Source: CAZDAM01 sp964503595 (lineage in GTDB: Bacteria; Muiribacteriota; UBA6191). Taken from it: a stretch of 27,240 nucleotides of DNA. Both the position numbers and the translations under genes were made by a program. Each line of letters opens with the position of its first letter. Positions within the stretch are counted from its first letter, which is position 1. The stretch covers positions 1-27,240 of the forward strand of contig CAZDAM010000043.1 in the NCBI GenBank assembly GCA_964503595.1. Reading direction: 5' to 3'. Below are positions 1-7,117 of this stretch, piece after piece. The notes under the pieces were generated by a model that was not told where the DNA came from, did not search any database, and was given only the letters and a program-made list of their open reading frames with translations.

Positions 1-184
1 TGTGATGGATGTGCAAAAACCGCCTTCCTTCACAGCGTTTTCCCTTGAAATGGAAGGTGCACTGGCCCTGATCGCGCAGATTGACAGCATGTTTCACCTC
101 TGCCGGAATCGGTTTTCTTTTCTGTCCCGTGACAGGTGCTTCCTGCGCGGGTTTTTCCACCCGTCCTGATGTTTTTTGAGCCAA
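1..184 (-). CDS. HNH endonuclease domain protein, partial at window edge
   Basis: Reading leftwards off the window edge, this frame gives a typical HNH-nuclease beginning: a basic linker (QKRKPIPAEVKHAV), then RDQGQCTF, a glycine and second cysteine (KGKRCEG), then RRFLHIHH just before the edge. The cysteine pair and the final His-His match HNH proteins that bind a metal and cleave DNA; the rest of the domain lies outside the window. The frame is open only from a TAA inside the end of the preceding ligase gene. The start is unclear: TTG at 184-182 or GTG at 160-158, neither with a well-spaced Shine-Dalgarno. Relatives as I remember them carry a longer helical N-terminal region, so this may be a naturally short protein or an N-terminally truncated remnant. 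Domain call fairly safe; gene boundaries not. Confidence 0.55.
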   Translation of the reverse strand, partial: MAQKTSGRVEKPAQEAPVTGQKRKPIPAEVKHAVNLRDQGQCTFHFKGKRCEGRRFLHIHH

Positions 185-218
185 CCGAATCAGGAAATAT
201 CTTTGGTCTGAGGACCTA

Positions 219-3200
219 TCAGCGCAATAGATCCAGCTTTCTGCGAATCGATGGATACTCTGGATGGGTCGGACTTAAAAGTCTCAGAAGATTAGAATAA
301 ATTTCCCTGAGTTTCACCAGATCCCCGGAAATTTCATAGGCCCTGGCCAAAGCCAGGTTGACCTCCGCATTCGTGGGCATCTGATTTCTCAGACCAGCCA
401 GAGTACCGATACCACTCTGCAGAAACTGATCCCGCTCTGGAAACACCACTCCCGATGTCGCCATTTCCACATGAGTCAATGCCAGTTGCAGAATCGCAGC
501 TCCATCTTCAGGATTGCTGCGAACCTTCTGCTGCAAAGCCGTCCAGCGTTGGCGAAGCCCCTCAAATACAACCTTCGCTCTTTCCTGTGAGCTGGCTGGC
601 AGGGCCTGAGCAGCCCTTATGAAATATTCTTCGGCCTTTTGAGCATATTCATAAGCCTTGACTGGCCAATTCTGCTGAGTCCCTGTCTGGGACTGGAGTT
701 CCTGGACCGACTGTTCCTTCAACTGAGAATAGAGAGTCCCTATTTTCACACTGGTATCCGAGCCTGGGCTAATTTCTTCCAGTTTCAGATACATCTCAAG
801 AGCCTTCTCATAATTGCCCTGATTCATGTAGATCATGGCAAGGCCTACATAAGTGGTTGCAGTCTGGCCATCCGGCAGACGAGCTGCTCTCTCCAGCATG
901 GAAAGAGCCTCATCGTTCTCGCCTCTTAAAGCCTTGATATAGCCTAGGTTACTGAGGGACTGGGCATAAATCGGGTTCAAATCAATCGCCTTCTGATAAT
1001 ACTCTTCCGACTTTTTCAGCAGAACCTGGCTGTTCTGCTGCTGGCCTTCCTTATAGAAACAAAGCGCAATATTGTGGAAATTAGCCGGGTCTGTGAAGTT
1101 ATGTGTTGCTTCCAGAAAAGCTGAAATCGCAATAAAGTTATTGGACAGATCCTCATCCTGCAACTCTTCATCAGGAGCACCATTGACCTGAGAATTAGGC
1201 ATGCTATCCGTCATATACATGGTCTTGTAATTCAGATTTCGACGAATGGTGGCAATGTTAAATTTATCAATATCAGCCTTGGGTACGCGGGGATTATTGT
1301 TGGAATCCATCATCGCCCGTCCAAAGTCAAAGAGCAGCTCCCCAAGGGAAGAGTCCCTCTGAAGGGCCATCTGATACAGATCAAAGGCTTCTGACCACTG
1401 CTTATTGCTGAAACGGGCAAAAGCCTCTCTCCAGTATTTATTTGTGGAGTAAAGATCACTCATTCTCACCGCAAGCACAGAAGAGAAGCCAAGACAGAGA
1501 ATCAGACAGAGAGTGCTGAAAAGTCCTTTTTCTTCTCCATCCGAGGCCTTCGCCTGAATCTGCATGAAAATAAAAGCCACCACTCCAAGACAAAGACCAG
1601 CCCCAATCATCAGCGTAATTCGCTTCCAGCCGACATCAAGATGGTAGTTACTGAATCCGAAACTCAGCCAGAGGGCCAGAATCCCATAACCGGCAATCAG
1701 GGCATAGCGCACAATCGGACTTTTCTCAAGATTCACCTCATGAAGTTTCACATCGCTTAAGAGAAGGGCGAAACCAATCCAGGCATAAAAAGTCACCATG
1801 GAATACATCAGGTGTAAATCAAAGGCAAAAACATTGTGCGTCAGAGTCCCGATGTTGCCGGCCACAAGGGCCAGAACGGTCAGAACCTTAAGAGGGTTTC
1901 GCTGATATTCCTGGCGGTAGAGCCTTCCAACACCCGCAAGCCCCCTGTGGACATAGGTTCCCCAGAAAAGGAGCATCAGGGTCAGGCCCACCAGACCAAT
2001 CTCGGACCAGAAGTGAATGTATTCATTATGGGCATAAATCGATTTGTTCGTATCCCAAAGGAAGCGTCCCGCAGTTTCCGTATCCAAAAAGAGCTGAACC
2101 TGATAATGCATGTAGTGGATGCCAAAAGTTCCATGCCCCTGTCCAAACAGAAGGGATGGAACACTATCTGTAATCATCCGAAGGGTCGTGGAGTAAATCA
2201 GGGTTCTCTGGTGAGCCGAACCACTCCACTGAGTTGTTCCGGCAATCCTTTCCGCAGTAGAAAGGTGACCCCGCACGGTTTCTGAATATTTCGGGGCGGT
2301 CAACACCTTATAGGAGCCTGCAACAATCGTTAAAAACACAACAATCAGGATGGGCCGGGATACGATATGGCGGAAGTAAAACAATAACCCCAGAAAGAGG
2401 ATTCCTGCCGTACTCACCAGAACCCAGAAAAGCGTCTGGTTTTTCGTGGCAAACAGAAGCACAATCAGACCAAAAACGGTACCCAGACTGCCAAAGACCG
2501 CAACCAGCACTTTCTTTTTCTGGGCCCGGGTTTCCCGGTTGGCCAGAAGCAGGGAACTTAGGAGGATGAAACAGCTGGAAACCGTCATTCCCAGAATAGC
2601 CCCCCGGGTCTGAGTCAGAATCACAGCATTGATGAAACTGATCAGGGCCGTCCCGTAGAAAAGAACGCAGAGGAAATCCCAGACCGGGTGAACCCCTTTC
2701 ACGTTCAGTCCTTCACGGGCTTCCAAAGGAAGTAGGATCTGAAGTTTTCGAATCAGACGCACCAGAACAAGTGGGATCAGAAGAACCAGGTAACCGGAAT
2801 AGTAATTCCTGTGGCCCATGAAGGAATAATCTTTCCAGGTTTCATCAGGCTTTTGCGGAAGCAGAAGACTCTGGAAAAACATGGAACTTTTCTGGGCGTC
2901 CAGAAACAGAAGATAGGAGCAGAGCTGCCCCATCGGAGAACGTCCGGCAGGAACGTTGATTTCCCCAAGGAATGTTTGAACCTGCTCGGTTCTCCCCCGC
3001 ATCTGGAAATAATGATCATCCAGATCGTAATACTGAAACATCCCATAGATATTGGCTATCACTCCACCAAGAATGGCACAGGTCACCAGACCTTGAATCA
3101 GACGGTGGGTATCGATGCCAAAAATTGTGCGGATCGGGTGATCCTTCTCGATTCTAAGATTGGCCAGAATCATCATGCAAAGGACGAAACAGCCAAACTG

Positions 3201-3536
3201 AGTGCCAAATTCACGAATCGAGAGGCTGAATGAGGTGGACCAGGCCATGGAAAGGGCCATCCAGCCAATGAAGGCAGTATAGAAGTACATTGAGCGTGAG
3301 CAGGGCACCAGAAGCCTTCGGCGCAAAAACAGGTCCACACCCCAGGCGGCCAGAGCCACACACATCAACTGCCCGAACAGGAGCTCCTTGGCTGCATTGA
3401 AAACATGCTTGATGCCAAGATCAATATAAATTGGCATCAAAAAGAGAATCAGGCCAACACAAGCCCAGATCACCACCCGAGGTATCAGTCCTAAAAGTTG
3501 TGAATTCAAATCCCGGGCGTGATTGGCTGACTTCAT
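219..3536 (-). CDS. O-antigen ligase/polymerase-like membrane protein with C-terminal TPR domain
   Basis: 1105 residues. The N-terminal ~690 residues hold a dozen or so hydrophobic segments. They carry two features of the Wzy/WaaL/PglL O-antigen ligase superfamily: a TQTRGA stretch at the start of a membrane helix, and HNEYIHFWSEIGLVG beginning at His503, the conserved periplasmic-loop His followed by the E-x-G-x-x-G helix. Such enzymes transfer or polymerise lipid-linked glycans at the periplasmic face of the inner membrane. From about residue 705 to the end the protein is soluble and TPR-like (for example YYQKAIDLNPIYAQSLSNLG), probably a partner- or substrate-binding scaffold. The start ATG lies 15 bases after the clpX stop with AGGAG upstream, so it is probably co-transcribed with clpX. 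The exact substrate (O-antigen, polysaccharide or protein glycosylation) cannot be told. Fold confident, function generic. Confidence 0.8.
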   Translation of the reverse strand: MKSANHARDLNSQLLGLIPRVVIWACVGLILFLMPIYIDLGIKHVFNAAKELLFGQLMCVALAAWGVDLFLRRRLLVPCSRSMYFYTAFIGWMALSMAWSTSFSLSIREFGTQFGCFVLCMMILANLRIEKDHPIRTIFGIDTHRLIQGLVTCAILGGVIANIYGMFQYYDLDDHYFQMRGRTEQVQTFLGEINVPAGRSPMGQLCSYLLFLDAQKSSMFFQSLLLPQKPDETWKDYSFMGHRNYYSGYLVLLIPLVLVRLIRKLQILLPLEAREGLNVKGVHPVWDFLCVLFYGTALISFINAVILTQTRGAILGMTVSSCFILLSSLLLANRETRAQKKKVLVAVFGSLGTVFGLIVLLFATKNQTLFWVLVSTAGILFLGLLFYFRHIVSRPILIVVFLTIVAGSYKVLTAPKYSETVRGHLSTAERIAGTTQWSGSAHQRTLIYSTTLRMITDSVPSLLFGQGHGTFGIHYMHYQVQLFLDTETAGRFLWDTNKSIYAHNEYIHFWSEIGLVGLTLMLLFWGTYVHRGLAGVGRLYRQEYQRNPLKVLTVLALVAGNIGTLTHNVFAFDLHLMYSMVTFYAWIGFALLLSDVKLHEVNLEKSPIVRYALIAGYGILALWLSFGFSNYHLDVGWKRITLMIGAGLCLGVVAFIFMQIQAKASDGEEKGLFSTLCLILCLGFSSVLAVRMSDLYSTNKYWREAFARFSNKQWSEAFDLYQMALQRDSSLGELLFDFGRAMMDSNNNPRVPKADIDKFNIATIRRNLNYKTMYMTDSMPNSQVNGAPDEELQDEDLSNNFIAISAFLEATHNFTDPANFHNIALCFYKEGQQQNSQVLLKKSEEYYQKAIDLNPIYAQSLSNLGYIKALRGENDEALSMLERAARLPDGQTATTYVGLAMIYMNQGNYEKALEMYLKLEEISPGSDTSVKIGTLYSQLKEQSVQELQSQTGTQQNWPVKAYEYAQKAEEYFIRAAQALPASSQERAKVVFEGLRQRWTALQQKVRSNPEDGAAILQLALTHVEMATSGVVFPERDQFLQSGIGTLAGLRNQMPTNAEVNLALARAYEISGDLVKLREIYSNLLRLLSPTHPEYPSIRRKLDLLR

Positions 3537-3551
3537 CCTTGCCTGCTCCTG

Positions 3552-4811
3552 TTAAGCGATTTTTGCAAATACGGCCATACCGGCCACACTCTCTGCATCT
3601 AAAGCTTCCACCATTTCCTTGGTGATCTTGAAATCTTTCTGAGTTTCCACAAGAGTCGGCAGCTCATACATCAGATCCAGCATCAGACGCTCCATGACCC
3701 CCCTTAAGGCCCGGGCTCCGGTTTTATCCTTCCAGGCAAGCTGGGCAATCATGGTCAGAGCCTCATCTTCAAACTCAAGTCTGGCGCCTTCCATTTCAAA
3801 GAGTTTCTGATACTGCTTGACCAGAGAGTTTTTCGGTTCGGTCAGAATGCTTTTCAAAGCTTCTTCATTCAGGGGATCAAGAGTACAGACTACCGGCAAA
3901 CGGCCAATGAATTCAGGAATCACCCCGAATTTGACCAGGTCTTCGGAAGTCACTTCCTGCATAACATTACGACCTTCAAAGGAGTCTTTGCTGACCACCT
4001 TGGCTCCAAAGCCAAGGTTGGAAGCGTTCTTGCGCTCCCGAATCATTTTTTCGAGACCATCAAAGGCCCCACCGCAGATGAACAGGATATTGGTAGTATC
4101 AAGCTGGATCAGTTCCTGATGAGGGTGTTTGCGTCCACCTTTGGGAGGAATATTGGCAACCGTTCCTTCGATCAATTTCAGAAGGGACTGCTGAACACCT
4201 TCCCCGGACACATCACGGGTAATGGATGTATTTTCACCTTTGCGGGCAATTTTATCGATTTCATCAATATAGACAATGCCCCTTTCCGCCTTTGCCAGGT
4301 TGAAGTCGGCATCATGAATCAGTTTCAGAAGAATCGATTCGACATCATCGCCAACATAACCAGCCTCGGTCAGAGAGGTTGCATCCGCAATACTGAAGGG
4401 AACATCCAGGATTTTTGCCAGGGTTCTGGCCAGAAGAGTCTTGCCGCTACCCGTTGGTCCCAGAAGAAGAATATTGGATTTCTGAAGCTCGATATCATCA
4501 TCCTTCTTGAGATTCTGGATCCGCTTGTAATGGTTATAAACGGCCACGGCAATGGTTCGCTTGGTTCTTTCCTGCCCGACCAGCCAGCGACTGAGTTCTT
4601 CATGAATCTGCTGAGGCTTCAAAAGCCTGGATTGAGTCGGAGCGCTCTCCTCCTCCATCTCCTCCATGATGATTTCATTACAGAGCTCTACACAGGCATC
4701 ACAGATATAGACATCCGGACCGGCAATCAGTTTGCGAACCTGTTCATGAGTTTTTCCGCAAAAGGAACATCTCACATTGTCACCACTACTCTTGGAAGTA
4801 AACATACTCAT
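3552..4811 (-). CDS. clpX: ATP-dependent Clp protease ATP-binding subunit ClpX
   Basis: 419 residues, the usual ClpX length. The N-terminal zinc-binding domain has Cys15, Cys18, Cys37 and Cys40 (CSFCGK...ICDAC). The AAA+ module follows: Walker A GPTGSGKT at 118-125, the GYVG pore loop at 151-154, Walker B IVYIDEID at 179-186, an LGF loop for docking to ClpP, and a sensor-2 arginine in GARALRG. ClpX unfolds tagged substrates and threads them into ClpP in the cytoplasm. The first ATG is favoured because GGAG lies seven bases upstream. The gene follows clpP after an 84-base gap that contains a predicted terminator hairpin, so clpX level may be set partly by readthrough or by its own promoter. 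The downstream ligase gene begins 15 bases after the stop. Confidence 0.97.
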   Translation of the reverse strand: MSMFTSKSSGDNVRCSFCGKTHEQVRKLIAGPDVYICDACVELCNEIIMEEMEEESAPTQSRLLKPQQIHEELSRWLVGQERTKRTIAVAVYNHYKRIQNLKKDDDIELQKSNILLLGPTGSGKTLLARTLAKILDVPFSIADATSLTEAGYVGDDVESILLKLIHDADFNLAKAERGIVYIDEIDKIARKGENTSITRDVSGEGVQQSLLKLIEGTVANIPPKGGRKHPHQELIQLDTTNILFICGGAFDGLEKMIRERKNASNLGFGAKVVSKDSFEGRNVMQEVTSEDLVKFGVIPEFIGRLPVVCTLDPLNEEALKSILTEPKNSLVKQYQKLFEMEGARLEFEDEALTMIAQLAWKDKTGARALRGVMERLMLDLMYELPTLVETQKDFKITKEMVEALDAESVAGMAVFAKIA

Positions 4812-4850
4812 TGCCGATCTCCAGAGGACACTGAACCGACCCGGTGGCCC

Positions 4851-4883
4851 GCAAAAAAAGCCCCTGCTTCTCCCTGCGGGCTA
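4851..4883 (-). terminator. Predicted intrinsic terminator between clpP and clpX
   Basis: On the minus strand AGCCC (4882-4878) pairs with GGGCT (4863-4859), with an extra GC/GC pair inside (4877-4876 with 4867-4866), and is followed by six more T residues down to 4853. The 5' arm can instead pair over seven bases, GCCCGCA (4881-4875) with TGCGGGC (4853-4847), which lies just beyond the T-run. The two structures exclude each other. Expected role: partial termination after clpP, lowering clpX and downstream expression. Seen directly as sequence; activity is inferred. Confidence 0.45.
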
Positions 4884-4895
4884 CTGGATACCGTC

Positions 4896-5486
4896 TTAGG
4901 AATTGGGGTTTCGCTTCATGACCTTATCGATAATCCCGTATTCCAGGGCTTCATGAGCAGTCATATAGCAATCACGATCGGAATCCTGAACAATCTTTTC
5001 AAGAGATTGGCCGGTAAATTCCGCCATCATCTGATTCATCAGTTCCTTCACACGAAGGATTTCATTAGCCCGGATTTCCACATCAGATGCCTGACCACCA
5101 GCACCACCAAGGGGCTGGTGAATCATGACTGTGGAATTCGGGAGAGCAAATCTTTTGCCTTTTTCGCCAGCGGCCAGCAGAACAGCCCCCATACTGGCCG
5201 CCTGTCCCAGACAGATCGTGGTGATCTGCGGCTTGACATACTGCATGGTGTCAATGATTGCCAGACCCGCCGAAACGCTGCCCCCCGGAGAGTTGATATA
5301 AAACTGAATATCCTTGTCACAATCTTCTGCTTCAAGAAACAGAAGCTGGGCAATGATGATGTTGGCCACTTCATCATTTACGGGACTTCCCAGAAATACA
5401 ATGCGGTCCTTCAGAAGCCTGGAATACAGGTCATAGGAACGCTCTCCGCGGCTTGTGGATTCAACCACCATTGGAATCAAAGGCAC
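4896..5486 (-). CDS. clpP: ATP-dependent Clp protease proteolytic subunit ClpP
   Basis: 196 residues, full length for the family. The serine-protease triad is visible: Ser98 in GQAASMGA, His123 in MIHQP and Asp172 in SDRDC. The oligomer-forming handle (about 126-160) and the N-terminal loop MPLIPMVVESTSRGER are both normal. ClpP forms a 14-mer chamber that degrades chains delivered by ClpX. The start codon is GTG at 5486-5484, chosen because a strong AAGGAG lies six bases before it. It follows tig by only 25 bases, giving the usual order tig-clpP-clpX, so it is presumably in one transcript with tig. Confidence 0.97.
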   Translation of the reverse strand: MPLIPMVVESTSRGERSYDLYSRLLKDRIVFLGSPVNDEVANIIIAQLLFLEAEDCDKDIQFYINSPGGSVSAGLAIIDTMQYVKPQITTICLGQAASMGAVLLAAGEKGKRFALPNSTVMIHQPLGGAGGQASDVEIRANEILRVKELMNQMMAEFTGQSLEKIVQDSDRDCYMTAHEALEYGIIDKVMKRNPNS

Positions 5487-5511
5487 AATCTACTCCTTCC
5501 TGATCCTAAAA

Positions 5512-6900
5512 TCAGGCGTGTTCGTGATGGTCGTGGTTGCAGTGAGGACCGTGTACGTGCTCCTCCTCTTCCTCTTCGTGTTGGTCTTCATGAAGAGTCG
5601 GATCGTAATGACGCTCCAGAAGATGCAGAGCCTTTTCCTGGAGAATTTCAGCCCGGATCAGAACCCGGCGACCCAGGCTTTCCACATAATCCATGATTTC
5701 GTGGAAATCCTTTCTGAGCATCAGAGCGGTGTACTGGATTCTCTGCAGAATCTCACGATCTTCCACAGTTTCCCCTTCCTTGAGGGAAATTTCAGTCAGT
5801 ACAAAGCTTAATTTCAGCTCGCGCTCGGAATCCTTGTCGAGCTCAACCTTGTGGTCTTCAGCTGTCTTGCCCTGAGCCTTCAACCAGTCTTCATAAGTAC
5901 TGCGGCGCTGCTCCAGGTCCATTTTCAGATCATGCAGCTTGGCTTCGGTAAGCTCTTCAATCAAAGCACCCGGAACTTCGCAACTGGTTGCCTCGTACAA
6001 AGCATCCTGAAGACGGGAACGGAAACGGCGGGCAGCCGCCTGCTTCTCCTGGGATTCCAGCTCGCGGCGAATTGCTGTCTTCACATCTTCCAGAGTCTCA
6101 AAGCCACCAAGCTGACTGAAAAACTCGGCATCCAGTTCAGGAACTTTCACGTCTTTGAGGGCCAGGATTTTGACTTCCAGGGAGGCAGTTTTACCCGCCA
6201 GGGCTTTATTGGCCCAGTCTTCCGGAAAAGTGATTTCGCATTCGAAACGGTCCAGCTTCTTTTTTCCCAGAACCTGGGCATCAAGACCCGGATACAGATC
6301 TTCCTGACCCAGACGAATGGAGGTGTTGTAGTGCTTCAGGAAATCGGAGTCTTCTCCATCGATCTTGCCCCGAACCAGAACATTGGCCCGATGGCCCTCT
6401 GCTGCTTCGGTTCCTTCTGCCACATCTACAGCTTCCGCACGCTTCTGGCGAAGGTCCTCAAGAAAGTCATTCACTTTCTCGTCGCTGATTTCTTCAACAG
6501 CTTCCGGCTCAACCTTAAGCCCTTTATAGTCGGGAAGACTCAGTTCTGGAGCCACCGCAAAAGTGGCCTCGAATTCAAACCCGCCATCGCTGAGCTTCTT
6601 GCCGGCATACACGACTTCGGAGATGGGCTGCAGACCTTCCTGCTCCAAAGCATCGTAGTAAGTCTTGGGGAGCAGCTCGTGCTGCACATATTCATCAAAG
6701 CGCTCTGCCCCGATATGGCGCTTTACAAACACCAGTGGGGTTTTGTCCTTACGGAAACCAGGGATCCGAATATGCTTCAGAACCTGTTTAGCCACCGACT
6801 TACTGGCGCTGGACACTACCTCTTTGGAAGCCTTGACCGCAATTTTGATTTTGGAGCCTTCCAGATTTTCTTTTTGAATTTCCAATTGAGCATTTGCCAT
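5512..6900 (-). CDS. tig: Trigger factor (ribosome-associated chaperone / prolyl isomerase)
   Basis: 462 residues. The N-terminal ribosome-binding domain carries the signature loop GFRKDKTP at 48-55, which docks at the exit tunnel. The middle holds the FKBP-type isomerase domain (about 150-245) and the C-terminal half the helical chaperone cradle. It protects nascent chains in the cytoplasm. The start is the ATG at 6900-6898 (MANAQLE) with GGTGG seven bases upstream. The reading frame stays open further upstream, but that extension is the tRNA-Leu gene read as protein and should not be included. Odd feature: the last 26 residues (437-462) are a Glu/His tail with nine histidines and one cysteine ending HGPHCNHDHHEHA, a probable metal-binding tail not usual for trigger factor. 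Confidence 0.96.
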   Translation of the reverse strand: MANAQLEIQKENLEGSKIKIAVKASKEVVSSASKSVAKQVLKHIRIPGFRKDKTPLVFVKRHIGAERFDEYVQHELLPKTYYDALEQEGLQPISEVVYAGKKLSDGGFEFEATFAVAPELSLPDYKGLKVEPEAVEEISDEKVNDFLEDLRQKRAEAVDVAEGTEAAEGHRANVLVRGKIDGEDSDFLKHYNTSIRLGQEDLYPGLDAQVLGKKKLDRFECEITFPEDWANKALAGKTASLEVKILALKDVKVPELDAEFFSQLGGFETLEDVKTAIRRELESQEKQAAARRFRSRLQDALYEATSCEVPGALIEELTEAKLHDLKMDLEQRRSTYEDWLKAQGKTAEDHKVELDKDSERELKLSFVLTEISLKEGETVEDREILQRIQYTALMLRKDFHEIMDYVESLGRRVLIRAEILQEKALHLLERHYDPTLHEDQHEEEEEEHVHGPHCNHDHHEHA

Positions 6901-6954
6901 GGACGAACCACCCTGAGTATGAAACTTCACTATATCAATGCCTGCCGTATCAGA

Positions 6955-7035
6955 TGCGGACGAAGAGACTCGAACTCTTACACCAAGGGCACCAGATCCT
7001 AAGTCTGGCGTGTCTACCAATTCCACCACGTCCGC
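6955..7035 (-). tRNA. tRNA-Leu (anticodon UAG)
   Basis: The 81-base cloverleaf has a 7-bp acceptor stem GCGGACG/CGTCCGC and anticodon stem CCAGA/TCTGG around the loop CTTAGGA, giving anticodon UAG. It has the extended variable arm of class II tRNAs and a T-arm AAGAG-TTCGAGT-CTCTT. The discriminator is A. The CCA end is not encoded. It lies 54 bases before tig on the same strand and about 40 bases after a good promoter, so tRNA and tig are probably made from one primary transcript. Confidence 0.95.
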
Positions 7036-7082
7036 AAAGAAAAAGCGCCCTATAAAAAGGGTACGACAAAACCAAGCAGCAG

Positions 7083-7111
7083 ATTATATCAGGACAGGCT
7101 CAGACAGACAA
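7083..7111 (-). promoter_or_regulatory. Sigma70-type promoter for tRNA-Leu and tig
   Basis: On the minus strand TTGTCT (7111-7106) is followed after exactly 17 bases by a perfect TATAAT (7088-7083). Transcription would begin near 7076, about 40 bases before the tRNA 5' end, and run through tRNA-Leu into tig-clpP-clpX. It sits immediately after the stop codon of the TPR gene. Confidence 0.7.
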
Positions 7112-7117
7112 GGCCCG

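Noticed and set aside
4119..5696. 525-codon plus-strand open frame opposite clpX, clpP and tig
   Set aside because: Antisense to three conserved genes, no Shine-Dalgarno or recognisable domain; a product of codon bias in the real genes.
6901..7029. N-terminal extension of trigger factor beginning MVELVDTPDLGSGA
   Set aside because: This is the tRNA-Leu gene and its spacer translated; trigger factor starts at MANAQLE with a proper Shine-Dalgarno.
7040..7062. CCCT/AGGG hairpin followed by T residues upstream of tRNA-Leu
   Set aside because: Only four pairs, and it lies between a good promoter and the tRNA, where a terminator would make no sense; probably just leader sequence.
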